DNA from: Acidimicrobiia bacterium
GTDB lineage: Bacteria; Actinomycetota; Acidimicrobiia; Acidimicrobiales; CAIXPF01
Length of the DNA stretch: 64,000 nt
Assembly (NCBI GenBank): GCA_947476745.1
Contig: CANJRG010000006.1
Span: 112,001-176,000 of the forward strand
Direction of reading: 5' to 3'
The stretch's first letter is position 1. Each line of letters starts with the position of its first letter. Made by a program: the position numbers and the translations under genes. The notes below the pieces were generated by a model. The model did no database searches. It was given only the letters and a program-made list of their open reading frames with translations, and was not told the origin of the DNA. Shown here piece after piece: positions 27,374-37,554 of the stretch.

Positions 27374-30300
27374 GTGAAGCTGCAGTTCAAGGTCCAGCAG
27401 TATCAGACCGACGCAGTCAACGCAGTGGTCGACTGCTTCGCAGGTCAACCCAAGCAGAACGGCATCTCCTACCGCATCGACCCCGGCAAGCTCGATCCGA
27501 ACGCGCCGGTCGCTCTTCCGGGCATGGCCGACTCGGGGCTACGGAACGCCGAGATTGCCCTGACCGCCACTCAGTTGCTCGGGAATGTGCACGCCGTGCA
27601 GAGGGATCGTGGCCTGCCACTTACCAAGAAGCTGGTGGACTCCAAGGCCGCCCCCGCCGCTCCGAACCTGGACATCGAGATGGAGACCGGGACCGGCAAG
27701 ACGTACGTATACATCAAAACGATTATGGAGATGCACCAGCGTTACGGTTGGAGCAAGTTCATCGTGGTTGTGCCGAGCGTCGCCATCCGTGAGGGCGTGA
27801 AGAAGTCGTTCGACATCACGTTCGAGCATTTTCAGCAGCTCTACGGCACCAAGCCCCGGTCGTTCATATACAACTCGTCGCAGCTGCACGAGCTCGAGCG
27901 GTTCAGTTCCGACGCCGGCGTTCAGGTGATGATCATCAATATCCAGGCGTTCAACGCAACCGGGAAGGACAACCGGCGGATCTACGATGAGCTCGACGAT
28001 TTTCAGTCCAGGCGGCCAATCGACGTCATCAGTGCCAACCGGCCGATTGTGATCATCGACGAGCCCCAGAAGATCGGGGCCGACAAGTCGCTCGAGGCCC
28101 TGTCTCGGTTCAACGCGCTGATGGTGCTGCGCTACTCGGCGACCCACCGGGTCGAGCACGTCAAGGTCCATCGTCTCGACGCCCTCGACGCCTACAACCA
28201 GAAGCTGGTCAAGCGGATCTCGGTTCGCGGAATAACCGTAAAGGGCCTGGCCGGCACCAGGGCCTACCTGTACCTGGATGCCATCGAGATCGCCAAGGGC
28301 GCCAAGCCCCGGGCGCGGGTCGAGATCGAGGTGCAGACCGCCTCGGGGATCAAGCGGCAGGTCAAGCGGATCGACCAGGGCACGAATCTTCACGACCTGT
28401 CAAACGGGATCGAGGCCTACAAGGGCCTGTTCGTCGTAGACATCGACGCCAACCGGGATGTCATCGAGCTGAGCAATGGCGACACCGTCGTAGCTGGGCA
28501 GCTCGCCGATCGTGACGTGACCGAGGAGTCGAAGCGGCGCATCCAGATCCGTGAGGTCATCCGCGCCCACCTTGACAAGGAGCGCGAACTCTACGCTCAG
28601 GGCATCAAGGTCCTCTCCCTCTTCTTCATCGACGAGGTCGTGAAGTACCGGGACTACAGCCGGGAGGACACGCTCGGCGACTACGCGAGGGTGTTCGAGG
28701 AAGAGTACGCCACTGCCGTGGGCGACATCCTCGGCGAACTGGCCCTGGACCCTTCCACCGAGGCGTATCACACCTACCTGCAGCGCGACGCCGTCGGCGC
28801 CGTACACCAGGGGTACTTCTCGATCGACAAGAAGAGCAAGCGGCTCATCGACCCTGAGATGAAGAAGACGGGTGATGAGAAGGGACAGTCGACCGATGCT
28901 GACGCGTACGACCTCATCCTGAGGGACAAGGAACGGCTCCTGTCGCTCGACGAGCCGGTGCGGTTCATCTTCTCGCACTCGGCGCTCCGCGAGGGCTGGG
29001 ACAACCCGAACGTGTTCGTGATGGGGATGCTGAAGAAGAGCGACAACACGATCTCGCGCCGTCAAGAGATCGGCCGCGGCCTGCGCCTCGCCGTTGACCG
29101 CAGCGGTGAGCGGCAGGACAACCCCATCACGGTCCACGACATCAACGAACTCACCGTCGTGACTGACGAGTCGTACACCGACTTCGTCGCCGGCCTGCAG
29201 CGCGAGATGGCAGAGTCGCTGTCGGCCCGTCCCCGCAAGGCCACGCCGGAGTTCTTCGCCGGTAAGGAGCTGGTCGACGCCGCCACGGACGACAAGGTTG
29301 CGATCACGCTCGACCAGGCCGAGCAGCTTCACCACTGGCTGATCAAGCACGATTTCGTCGATCACAAGAACATGCTCACTGACAAGTGGCTCCGCCGCGA
29401 CGCTGACACCGAGCTGCCCCCGCTGCCCGCGGGGCTCGATGCCTTCCACTATCAGGTGGCCGAGATCATCGACTCCCTCGATGCTCAGGTCCCGGTGCCC
29501 ACCGACGGTCGCAAGCCCAAGCGGATCCCGCTCAACGCGAAGAACTTCGCGAGGAAGGAGTTCCAGGAGCTCTGGGGGCGGATCAATCGCAAGGCGGTCT
29601 ACCAGGTGGAGTTCGACTCGGCCGAGCTCATCGCCAAGTGCGTAACCGCGCTCGACGCCAAGCTGCAGGTCGCAGCCCTGCAGTACGTCGTGCAGATGGG
29701 CACCCAGGCTGCCGCACTCGAGGCGGAGGATCTGGACAAGGGAGCCGGATTCTCTGTCGAGGAGACCTCGACGCATACCGAGACAACCACGGCATCGTCG
29801 CAGGTCCGCTACGACCTCATTGGCGAGATCACCGAGAAGACGCAGCTCACCCGGCGCACCGCCTGTGCGATCCTGCAGGGCATCCAACCCGGCACGTTTG
29901 CGAAGTACCGCCAGAACCCTGAGCAGTTCATCACTGAGGCCTCACGTCTCATGAACGAGCAGAAGGCCTCGGTCATCGTCGAGCACCTCGCCTACGACAC
30001 CCTCGACCAGCGCTACGACACAGCGATCTTCACCGAGAACCAGACCAAGCAGGACTTCGCGAATGCCGGCCAGAAGCTGACCAAGCACATCTACGACTAC
30101 GTGGTTACCGACTCGAAGATCGAGCGCCAGTTCGTCACCGAGCTCGACACCAGCACCGAGGTGGTCGTGTACGCCAAGCTTCCACGGGGCTTCTTCATCC
30201 CCACGCCGGTCGGCAACTACAACCCCGACTGGGCGATCGCGTTCCAGGAGGGCAGCGTCAGGCACGTCTACTTCGTTGCCGAAACCAAGGGTTCACTGTC

Positions 30301-30454
30301 TTCACTGCAACTCAAGGGCGTCGAGGACGCGAAGATCCAGTGCGCCCGGAAGTTTTTCGCCTCTCTTGGCGAAAACGGCCACGCCGTGAAGTACGACGTC
30401 GTCACGGACTACAGCGATCTCATGCAGCTTGTTGGGGTGGCGGCCCCGACATAG
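27374..30454 (+). CDS. Type III-like restriction helicase-nuclease (Res)
   Basis: A protein of 1026 residues starting at GTG. The SF2 translocase core has METGTGKTYVYIKTI (about 97-111), IVIIDEPQKIG, YSATHR and the C-terminal SALREGWDNPNVFV and SRRQEIGRGLRLAVDR motifs. Near the C terminus, NYNPDWAI and VAETKG form a PD-(D/E)XK nuclease core. It should cut DNA after ATP-driven translocation together with Mod. It converges with and overlaps the coupling-protein gene by 35 nt. Confidence 0.92.
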   Translation: MKLQFKVQQYQTDAVNAVVDCFAGQPKQNGISYRIDPGKLDPNAPVALPGMADSGLRNAEIALTATQLLGNVHAVQRDRGLPLTKKLVDSKAAPAAPNLDIEMETGTGKTYVYIKTIMEMHQRYGWSKFIVVVPSVAIREGVKKSFDITFEHFQQLYGTKPRSFIYNSSQLHELERFSSDAGVQVMIINIQAFNATGKDNRRIYDELDDFQSRRPIDVISANRPIVIIDEPQKIGADKSLEALSRFNALMVLRYSATHRVEHVKVHRLDALDAYNQKLVKRISVRGITVKGLAGTRAYLYLDAIEIAKGAKPRARVEIEVQTASGIKRQVKRIDQGTNLHDLSNGIEAYKGLFVVDIDANRDVIELSNGDTVVAGQLADRDVTEESKRRIQIREVIRAHLDKERELYAQGIKVLSLFFIDEVVKYRDYSREDTLGDYARVFEEEYATAVGDILGELALDPSTEAYHTYLQRDAVGAVHQGYFSIDKKSKRLIDPEMKKTGDEKGQSTDADAYDLILRDKERLLSLDEPVRFIFSHSALREGWDNPNVFVMGMLKKSDNTISRRQEIGRGLRLAVDRSGERQDNPITVHDINELTVVTDESYTDFVAGLQREMAESLSARPRKATPEFFAGKELVDAATDDKVAITLDQAEQLHHWLIKHDFVDHKNMLTDKWLRRDADTELPPLPAGLDAFHYQVAEIIDSLDAQVPVPTDGRKPKRIPLNAKNFARKEFQELWGRINRKAVYQVEFDSAELIAKCVTALDAKLQVAALQYVVQMGTQAAALEAEDLDKGAGFSVEETSTHTETTTASSQVRYDLIGEITEKTQLTRRTACAILQGIQPGTFAKYRQNPEQFITEASRLMNEQKASVIVEHLAYDTLDQRYDTAIFTENQTKQDFANAGQKLTKHIYDYVVTDSKIERQFVTELDTSTEVVVYAKLPRGFFIPTPVGNYNPDWAIAFQEGSVRHVYFVAETKGSLSSLQLKGVEDAKIQCARKFFASLGENGHAVKYDVVTDYSDLMQLVGVAAPT

Positions 30455-32444
30455 GTTCGCGTTCCCGCGCGCCAAGAGCCCGCCAGGGTGCCGCTCGCAG
30501 ACGAACGTGTGCCGGAAGCTCGCTGCCGTAGACGAGGACGGCCTCGCCGGTACGCATCCTGCGGAGGACGTCGACCGGAGCAGCGCGCCGGTAGTTGACG
30601 TGCTCGCTGATGTTGCGGCGCCCGCCGTGAAGGTCGCCGGAGAGGTTGACCTCGGTGCGGCGCTCGTCGCCGACGATGCGGCTGAGGTACTCCAGCGTGG
30701 CGTCGTCGGCGATGCCGGTGCCGAAGAGCTTGGCGCGGTGGTTGTTGAGCACGGTCTGTGCTCGGTCGCCGTAGATCGCCTTGATCTGGGCGAGGTCCTG
30801 CCAGATCGAGACGAACGTGATGCCGTGGCTGCGGGCGGTCGAGGCGTAGCCGGGTAGGTCGCGGAGCGGCGCGATGTTGCCGGCCTCGTCGAGGAGTGCG
30901 AGGCACGGCGCTGCGAGAGTTCCGCCGTTGGCGTTGGCTCGGTCGTACGCGCTGCGGATGGCCTGCTGGATGAGCACCGTAAGCACCGGCCGGAGGCGTG
31001 CCTGCTCATGCGCCGTGGCGACGACGAAGATCGTGTTGTCGCCGGCGAGCCACTTGTCGAGATCGATGTCGGAAGTCTCGGCAGCCCGGCCCACGCCGGG
31101 GTCGGCGTAGCCACTGAGGACGTTCTCGACGGTGGCGAACACCGACCCTCGAAGCCGCTGCTCCTTGTTCCACAGCGCCTGGGCGGCGATCAGCGGGTCG
31201 AGACGGCCCGTGGCCCGCAGGGCGGGGAGAATCTGCTCGGAGAGCTCGGCGACGAGCTGTCGCCGCACCGCAGTGGTGACGCGCTCGCGAAGCTGGTTCT
31301 GCTGCTCGACCGGCCAGCGCGAGACATCTTGGCTCTCCCAGGAACCCCTTCCGCCGCCGAGTTGGGCGAGGTGCTGGCGGACGTTCGCCACCTCACGAGC
31401 AGTCATCTCCTCGGCGAGCTCGTGCTCTCGTCGGACGGCTTCTTCGGTGAGCAGCGCGTCGTCTATGGCGTCGTTGACGCCCGCATCGCGCTGCAGGACG
31501 GTGATGAGCTGGTCCTGTTCCTGGGTGTCGATCCAGCGGACCACGTCACGCATTGTGCGCCCGTCAATCGCTGCCGCGTAGAGGTACGGGGCCAGCGCCT
31601 TGCGCGCCTGGGTGTACCAGTAGTCGCCGTCGTTCACCGTGTCGATCCGAGGCTGCGCGGCTTCGCACAGCCAAGCGGCGATGCGCATCGCGCCGGCCCA
31701 CGAAGTGCACGCGCTCAGCGGGGACCACCGAGCCGCGGGTTGGCCGGTGGTGTTGGTGGGGTCGTAGATCCAGACGGTGCCGCGCTGCTGGCGGTGGGTG
31801 AGCGCGGCGTCGATGAGGTCGTTCTTGACCGAGGTGGCGATGATCGGCCCGCGCCATTCGAGCAGGGCCGGGATGGCGAAGCCGATGGTCTTGCCGCATC
31901 CGGTCGGTCCGACGACGGCGAGGCTGGTCTGGGGCTCCGCTGCGATGAGCTGACGGCCGACGCGACCGAGAGTGAGTCGCCCCGGCTGCGGCGCGTCGAC
32001 GACGAGCCGGCGAAGGTCGCGGGGCCGGGCGAAGCCGGCGTTCGCCTTGACGCCGAGAGGGCCGGCGCCGCCTTGTCGCCACCGCATCCACGCCCAGATC
32101 GCGCATCCGACGAGCGCAGCGCTGACGAGGGCGATGATCGCGGTGCTGACCCAGTAGGGGACCGGACCGGGTAGCTGGTCCCGGACTGCTGGTGGCCACG
32201 CCGCCGCTGGGTCAGAGGCATGGCCGGGCAGGGCGAGTGCTGCAGCGCCGCCGTCGGCGATGCTCACCGGCATCGGTCCGTCGCCGAACAGGACAGCAGC
32301 GGTCTGTGCGCCGGCCCATGTGACGAATCCTGCGCCGCCGAGCAGAAGGATGGCGCCGATCGCTACCTGACCGAGGAGCGCTTCTCCGGAGCCGATCGGT
32401 CGGCCCGGCGGCGCTCCGGCGGTGCGGCCCGTAAGGCCGATCAT
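30420..32444 (-). CDS. VirD4/TraG-type coupling protein (T4CP)
   Basis: A protein of 674 residues from ATG at 32444, which overlaps the VirB4 stop (ATGA). Two membrane segments (about 24-44 and 97-119) precede the motor domain with Walker A VGPTGCGKT (about 178-186). Walker B is in CLALLDEAGNIAPL, followed by the SHGITFVSIWQDLAQI segment of the family. It links the relaxase-DNA complex to the secretion channel. It is the last gene of the transfer operon. Confidence 0.93.
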   Translation of the reverse strand: MIGLTGRTAGAPPGRPIGSGEALLGQVAIGAILLLGGAGFVTWAGAQTAAVLFGDGPMPVSIADGGAAALALPGHASDPAAAWPPAVRDQLPGPVPYWVSTAIIALVSAALVGCAIWAWMRWRQGGAGPLGVKANAGFARPRDLRRLVVDAPQPGRLTLGRVGRQLIAAEPQTSLAVVGPTGCGKTIGFAIPALLEWRGPIIATSVKNDLIDAALTHRQQRGTVWIYDPTNTTGQPAARWSPLSACTSWAGAMRIAAWLCEAAQPRIDTVNDGDYWYTQARKALAPYLYAAAIDGRTMRDVVRWIDTQEQDQLITVLQRDAGVNDAIDDALLTEEAVRREHELAEEMTAREVANVRQHLAQLGGGRGSWESQDVSRWPVEQQNQLRERVTTAVRRQLVAELSEQILPALRATGRLDPLIAAQALWNKEQRLRGSVFATVENVLSGYADPGVGRAAETSDIDLDKWLAGDNTIFVVATAHEQARLRPVLTVLIQQAIRSAYDRANANGGTLAAPCLALLDEAGNIAPLRDLPGYASTARSHGITFVSIWQDLAQIKAIYGDRAQTVLNNHRAKLFGTGIADDATLEYLSRIVGDERRTEVNLSGDLHGGRRNISEHVNYRRAAPVDVLRRMRTGEAVLVYGSELPAHVRLRAAPWRALGAREREPMSGPPPQQAA

Positions 32445-33730
32445 CGGGTGGCCATGCGGGCGTCGGTGTCGCAGAGCCGGCGCTCGGCAGGGGCGATGAC
32501 GTGCTCGACGACGGCAGAGTGGCCGCCGACCTTCCACAACGCTCGGCCCTTGGCGAGGCGTGGGAGCAGCGCGGCTTCGGTGGCGGTGAGGTCGAGGAGC
32601 TCAGTGGCTTCGCGGACCTGGTCGGTGGACTGGCGGAACAGCACCCTGGTCTGGGTGTCGGCGAGGAGCCCCATCGAGACCTTCGACGCGGTCGACCCAT
32701 CGTCGGCTTGCGCTCGCAGGTCGGACAGCCGGTGGACGATGGCGAGGTTCGCCACGCCGTAGGCCCGCGACAGCTTCCAGCAGGCCTGGAGGTACTTGGT
32801 GGTGCGTTCGGATCCGAGGAGGCTCCATGCCTCGTCGAGTACCTGGAGCCGGCGTGGTCCGTGGGGGTTGGCGAGGATCGCCTGCAGCCACGCGGTGGTG
32901 GCAATCATCACGAGCGTGAGCGCGTCGGGGTCGTGGTGCACGGCGGAAAGGTCGAGCACGATGCCGGGCCCGTTCCAGTCGACCGCGATGGTGGTGGGCC
33001 CGTCGAACATGCCGCGCAAGGATCGGTCGAGGAGCTTGCCGAGGCCGTATGTGGCGGCTTCGACGCTTCGCGCCAGCTCGATCGGGTTCGTGCGGGCGGC
33101 GCGGGCCATCTCCTCGGTCGGTTCTGCCATCACCCCTGCGACGTCGGCGAGGGTCACGGTCGACAGGGCGCTGCGTGCGAGGCTGGTGATGGCCCATCCG
33201 AGCACGGCGTCCTCGAGCGGGGTGAGGTCGCGGTGGAGCACCGAGCCGAGGAGGGCGCTGACCATCGTGGTCTGGCGGCGGGCGAGCTCGTCGGGGCCGT
33301 CGGCGAGGCCGGCGGGCCCCGGGTCGAGCGGGTTGATGCGCGCCGTGCCGCCAGGGTGGAGCTTGATGACGGTGAGCCCGAGCGCATCGGCGAGCGGGAG
33401 ATATTCGCCTTTGGGATCGGCGATGGCCACCCATCGGCCGAACACGCCGACGGAGCGGTAGATGAACACCTTCGCCGTGGCGCTCTTGCCGACGCCGGGT
33501 TCGCCGGCGAGGAGGATGTTCGGGTTGGTGATCGTTCCGGCGTTGTACGCCTCGAAGGGGTCGTAGGCGAACCCGCCTCCTCCGGTGAGGACGTTGGTTC
33601 CGAGGTACACGCCTCGAGGGCCGAGCCCGGCCTCGGCGAGGAACGGGTACGCGGAGCACAGGTGCGCGGTGGTGGAGCGGTGGTGGGGGAGCCGAAGCCG
33701 CCGAGCGGTAGCGATGGCGATGGCGCTCAT
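32441..33730 (-). CDS. VirB4/TraC-type conjugation ATPase
   Basis: A protein of 429 residues. Walker A is LLAGEPGVGKSATAK (about 73-87), then AIADPKGEYLPLADALG, INPLDPG and Walker B RRLQVLDEAWSLLGSERT (about 293-310). This is the C-terminal motor half of VirB4; the usual N-terminal half is not in this frame. ATGA overlaps couple it to both neighbours. Confidence 0.9.
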   Translation of the reverse strand: MSAIAIATARRLRLPHHRSTTAHLCSAYPFLAEAGLGPRGVYLGTNVLTGGGGFAYDPFEAYNAGTITNPNILLAGEPGVGKSATAKVFIYRSVGVFGRWVAIADPKGEYLPLADALGLTVIKLHPGGTARINPLDPGPAGLADGPDELARRQTTMVSALLGSVLHRDLTPLEDAVLGWAITSLARSALSTVTLADVAGVMAEPTEEMARAARTNPIELARSVEAATYGLGKLLDRSLRGMFDGPTTIAVDWNGPGIVLDLSAVHHDPDALTLVMIATTAWLQAILANPHGPRRLQVLDEAWSLLGSERTTKYLQACWKLSRAYGVANLAIVHRLSDLRAQADDGSTASKVSMGLLADTQTRVLFRQSTDQVREATELLDLTATEAALLPRLAKGRALWKVGGHSAVVEHVIAPAERRLCDTDARMATR

Positions 33731-35256
33731 GCGAACCGCCGGGGAGCGATGCCGCGGCCCATTGGGAGCGCGCAGGCGAGGGCGAGGTCGTGACGGGCGT
33801 CGAGCCGGCGCAGCTCCATCCCGGCCTGCGCGGCCACCTGTTCGTACTCGGCGCAGGATCGGTCGAGCTCGTCGAGGTCGCGGGCGGTGACGGCGACGAA
33901 GCCGACGTACTCGAACTCGCCGTAGCCGGCGACGATCTCTGCTTCCCGCTCGAGCACATCGGAGTGGGCCCGGCGATGCCGAGCACCGATTCGGAACCCG
34001 GACCGCGACCGCTGCTCTTCGTCGGACGCGAGCTTCACGGTGTCACGGTCGATCGCCCGTTGCGAGCGAGACGGCGCAACTGGCTCATAGTGCACCGCGA
34101 CGGTGCGGATCCCGCCGGCGTGCAACAGCAGCGGCTCCATCCACGCCGGCGGTACGTTGAGGCGAGGCCACTCGGCCACCACGTACACGGCGTGCACGGC
34201 GCCGTCGACTCGGACGTGGTCTCGTTCGTTCTCGACGAGGAGCGGCCCGGCGTTGGCCGGCGACACGAGCCCGGCGTGCGCGGCGAGGCTTCGTCGCCCA
34301 CGCCCGACCCGGGTCGAGTGGAAGGGGTCCAGTCGGGCCCGCCATGCCGATGCGATCTCCGACGCGGTGAGCGGCGCGTCGACAATCAACCCCGCTGAGT
34401 CGAGCCGCGCTGCCAGTAGCCGGAGCTCTTCCATGAGTGTCTCCTCCGTCGTCTGCGTGGTGTCGCCGTTCTTGCTGCGCTGACGGCGACGTCGAAGGCG
34501 TCGTTCCTCGACGGTGACCACGACAAGTACCTCGTGGCGGGTCGCCATCGGCCCGGCCTGGTCGAGCAGCTCGCGGTACGCCACCACCGGCGCGGCGTCG
34601 TCATCGACGGCGCGATGCTCGGCGACGTAGGCGATCTGTTCGTCAAGCCCCGCTGGTGCGGCCCACTCGATCCAACGGATGCGTCCGACCGGTCCCCGCT
34701 CGGCGCAGAACGACGCGGTGGCGTCGCCCCAGAGCTGGAGCAGTCGCTCCTGTTCGGTGCGCTCGCACAGCGAGAACGAGCGGCCACGCACGCGCAGTAC
34801 GGCCGACAGCGTCCGTTCCCGCCGGTCCCTGACCATGCCCGCGGCCGCATCGCGGCCACGTCGCGTCCAACCGGCGACGCTGCACTCCACGATGTCCTGA
34901 CCGGCGAGCACCGGCGGGAGCTCCGGTTGCAGTGCAGCGATCGGTCGGGGGTGGCGACGTCGAGGCGGTTCGGCGAACCATCGCTGCGAGCCCGATGCGC
35001 GTTGCGTCGACCACGCCAGCATCACCGGCACTCGTTCATGCAGCGGCTCACCGTTCCATCGCCCGAACGCGCCGACCCCCGCTATGACCATCGGGATGAA
35101 CACGACGGGAACCGAAGCGCCGCTGTTGAGCAGCACGCCGGCGACGAGCACGCCGACGGCGAGTACGAGGCATTGGGCCGCCTGGAGGCCGAGCAGCCAG
35201 CCGGTGCGATCGCGAGCTGCGAACCGGTACAGACGAGGACGATCGACGGTGCTCAC
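33727..35256 (-). CDS. SCO6880 family conjugation protein
   Basis: A protein of 509 residues, starting at a GTG that overlaps the stop of the TrbL-like gene. Two N-terminal membrane segments (about 20-60) are followed by a long cytoplasmic region with WNGEPLHERVPVMLAW, RSFSLCERTEQERLLQLWGDA and an RLDPFHSTRVGRGRR-type segment. The pattern matches SCO6880 proteins of actinobacterial conjugation loci, which precede a VirB4 motor. It may supply the part of VirB4 missing from the downstream protein. The role is inferred from context. Confidence 0.82.
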   Translation of the reverse strand: MSTVDRPRLYRFAARDRTGWLLGLQAAQCLVLAVGVLVAGVLLNSGASVPVVFIPMVIAGVGAFGRWNGEPLHERVPVMLAWSTQRASGSQRWFAEPPRRRHPRPIAALQPELPPVLAGQDIVECSVAGWTRRGRDAAAGMVRDRRERTLSAVLRVRGRSFSLCERTEQERLLQLWGDATASFCAERGPVGRIRWIEWAAPAGLDEQIAYVAEHRAVDDDAAPVVAYRELLDQAGPMATRHEVLVVVTVEERRLRRRRQRSKNGDTTQTTEETLMEELRLLAARLDSAGLIVDAPLTASEIASAWRARLDPFHSTRVGRGRRSLAAHAGLVSPANAGPLLVENERDHVRVDGAVHAVYVVAEWPRLNVPPAWMEPLLLHAGGIRTVAVHYEPVAPSRSQRAIDRDTVKLASDEEQRSRSGFRIGARHRRAHSDVLEREAEIVAGYGEFEYVGFVAVTARDLDELDRSCAEYEQVAAQAGMELRRLDARHDLALACALPMGRGIAPRRFA

Positions 35257-36551
35257 TCGCGGTCCTCTCGTCTCGCATCGGCCCCGCTGCGACCGCGGTC
35301 GTCGGGGGAGCGGGACTTGCCATCGCTCCGTGGCGGCCCGCTCGAGCCCACCGCTTCGGTTGCTGTGTCGGCGGTCCGCGCCGCCCTTGTCGCGACGGTG
35401 GACCCGGTCGCCGCCGTCCCGGCCGCGACAGCCCCGACCGGCCCAGCGGCCGCACCGAGGGCGGTCGTTGCCCCGGAGGCAGTCCCTCCGCCGAGTGCTT
35501 GTGCGCCGACGTTCCAGCCGCCGCCGGCGCCCCCTGCACCGAGTGCGGGGCGCGAACCGCCACCACCCGCGAGCCGGCTCAGCGACTGGGCGTAGTAGAC
35601 GTTGCTCATCGTCGCCTGCGCGCCTCGGATCGGACTGCGGGACACGCCTTGCGCGACCAGTGCGGCCTCCGCCCACGGGATCAGCTTCAGCACGAGGAAC
35701 GGCGCGAACGCGGCCATGGCCAGGATCGCTGTGCCGACGAACAACGTGCCCATGCTCGCTGCGGCTTCGTCGGGCGCCGCCGCGCCGGGCGCTGCGGTTC
35801 CGGCCCCCGACAACGCGGCGACGCCGACGGAGATCGCGATGCAGATGACCAGCTTCGACACGATCACCGCGAGAAGGAGCTCGATCGTGCGACGCAGCAC
35901 GCCGCGTGCAGATGGCCACACCATCGCGGCGAACGACAGCGGCGAGAGCGCGACGAGGATGTAGACGAGCACCGAGCGGATCATCAGTTCGACCCACACG
36001 ATCAGCCCGGCGATCACCGCGACGAGGCCGACGACGACGGCGGCGAACCCCTGCGAGGCGTTGTTGACGGTGACGCCGAAGCCCGACAGGAAGTGCACCG
36101 CCTGCTGGTCCGAGTTCGACAGCACAGCGGCGGACAGGGCGTCGGTGAGCTCGAGGAGCTTGCCAACGATCACCGTCGTCGTCACCATCCCGAACACGGC
36201 CGCCGGCAGGTCGACCGTGACTCGCCGGATCATCGCCGAGGAGTCACCCGCCATGAGGCCCTGGATGATCCCGAGGAAGAGGAACGCCAGCAGGAGCGCG
36301 ACTGCGATGCCCCGGACCGTTGCGTAGGGCGAACCGGACCCGGCGAACCAGGCGGACTCCACATCGGGACGCGCAGAGGTGAGCAGGAAGTTCACGACCC
36401 CGTCGACGAAGTAGGCGACTGCGCCGAGGACCCACTTGGCGATGCCCTCGGCGACCTTGTCCCACGCCCATCCCGCGGGTGCGGTGATGGCGTCCGTGAC
36501 GACGTCGATCGGGTTCGGGACGTCGATCTGGGCGAGCACCACGGCGATCAC
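35253..36551 (-). CDS. TrbL/VirB6-like membrane protein
   Basis: A protein of 432 residues from a GTG at 36551 that overlaps the preceding stop (GTGA). After a short lead it carries about seven hydrophobic segments between residues 60 and 320, with the polytopic pattern of VirB6/TrbL channel proteins. A Gly/Ala-rich, then charged, hydrophilic tail ends the protein. It likely forms the inner-membrane channel of the transfer apparatus. The tail is low complexity and unlikely to be conserved. Confidence 0.83.
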   Translation of the reverse strand: MIAVVLAQIDVPNPIDVVTDAITAPAGWAWDKVAEGIAKWVLGAVAYFVDGVVNFLLTSARPDVESAWFAGSGSPYATVRGIAVALLLAFLFLGIIQGLMAGDSSAMIRRVTVDLPAAVFGMVTTTVIVGKLLELTDALSAAVLSNSDQQAVHFLSGFGVTVNNASQGFAAVVVGLVAVIAGLIVWVELMIRSVLVYILVALSPLSFAAMVWPSARGVLRRTIELLLAVIVSKLVICIAISVGVAALSGAGTAAPGAAAPDEAAASMGTLFVGTAILAMAAFAPFLVLKLIPWAEAALVAQGVSRSPIRGAQATMSNVYYAQSLSRLAGGGGSRPALGAGGAGGGWNVGAQALGGGTASGATTALGAAAGPVGAVAAGTAATGSTVATRAARTADTATEAVGSSGPPRSDGKSRSPDDRGRSGADARREDRE

Positions 36552-37249
36552 GACGCACCGTTCCACGGGGTGAAGCCGACGAGCGCCTGGTCGAGTTGCT
36601 CGGCCGACGACGGCAGTGCGGAGGCGTTCAGCGCGGGGGTCGGGCCCGGGGTGATCGTGTTGTCCCAGATGCGCCAGTCGTCGCGTTCCCACACGAGCTC
36701 GAAGGTCGACGTCGTCCATCCCGCTTGGGGTTGAGCGACTCCGGTGCGAGACAGCACGCCGACGCTCCACACCGACACCCGAGCGCGCTCCGGTGTGAAG
36801 GCGTCGACCCGGCTGGCCAGGATCGACTGGATGTATCGGATCTGCGCTGTGCCGCCGGCGAGCCGCTCACGCAGTAGGCGGAGCTGCTCTTGCGCCTCGG
36901 TGACCTGGGAGTCCGCTGAGCCGCTCGCCGCCATGCTGCGGATCGCGTCCGGTACCCGGGTGGGGACCATACCGATCATCGTCTGTCCGGTGAGAACGAA
37001 ATGCACCGCTGCAGCACGAGCGCCGTCGCTCGTGCGAGCGAAGCCCGACGGGATGTCATCGACGTACTCCCTCGGCCCTGGCGTAGGAGCCGACGACGTC
37101 GGCTGCTCCTCCGCACCTCCGCTGCCGTTTGTGGGTGAGTCGACGCCGACGTAGCCGCGGACGGCCATGCCGAGCACGAAAGCGACAGCGCTGATGGCCG
37201 CGAGCCGGGCCAGCCCAGGTCGTGACGTGATGGTGGTGGCCCGCCTCAT
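36548..37249 (-). CDS. Single-pass membrane protein, VirB8-like candidate
   Basis: A protein of 233 residues from ATG at 37249. One membrane segment (about 15-34) is followed by a Gly/Ser/Pro linker and a periplasmic-side domain. That domain has AVHFVLTGQTMIG, a helix near 110-160, and beta-type SVWSVGVLSRTG and TSTFELVWERDDWRI. This layout suits VirB8/TcpC-type NTF2-like assembly factors, but no diagnostic motif is seen. ATGA and GTGA overlaps place it inside the operon. Confidence 0.65.
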   Translation of the reverse strand: MRRATTITSRPGLARLAAISAVAFVLGMAVRGYVGVDSPTNGSGGAEEQPTSSAPTPGPREYVDDIPSGFARTSDGARAAAVHFVLTGQTMIGMVPTRVPDAIRSMAASGSADSQVTEAQEQLRLLRERLAGGTAQIRYIQSILASRVDAFTPERARVSVWSVGVLSRTGVAQPQAGWTTSTFELVWERDDWRIWDNTITPGPTPALNASALPSSAEQLDQALVGFTPWNGAS

Positions 37250-37542
37250 CCGCCGGCCGCCTGGAAGAACATATTGATCGCCGTCGGCGCGACGCCCGCG
37301 AGGCATGCGCCGATCACACCTGCGAGGGCAAGTTGCTTGCCGCGGTACCCGCCGGCGTAGTTGCCGGACTGCTGCGCCAGCCCGTAGATGGCGGCACCCA
37401 GCAGGATGCTGGCGAGCGAGCCCCACAGGGCGACCTGGCTGAGCCAGTCGATCATCTGCTGGAGCAGCTGAGCGCCGGGCAGCCCCTGCGAAGTCGGGTT
37501 GGCGTCCACCTGTGCGAGGACGCCGGGCAGTAGCGAGGGCAT
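37246..37542 (-). CDS. Small two-helix membrane protein, first T4SS gene
   Basis: A protein of 98 residues with GGGAGGAGG upstream of ATG 37542. Two hydrophobic segments (about 33-53 and 68-90) flank a short loop YAGGYRGKQ. The size and layout are those of VirB2/TrbC pilin-type or DUF6112-type subunits. It heads a six-gene operon ending at the coupling protein. It has no classical signal peptidase site that I can point to. Confidence 0.7.
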   Translation of the reverse strand: MPSLLPGVLAQVDANPTSQGLPGAQLLQQMIDWLSQVALWGSLASILLGAAIYGLAQQSGNYAGGYRGKQLALAGVIGACLAGVAPTAINMFFQAAGG

Positions 37543-37554
37543 CGGGGCCTCCTC

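Noticed and set aside
33727..35997. 756-residue version of the SCO6880 gene
   Set aside because: The first ~247 residues are Arg-rich shadow sequence of the TrbL-like gene; GTG 35256 overlapping the upstream stop is the logical start.
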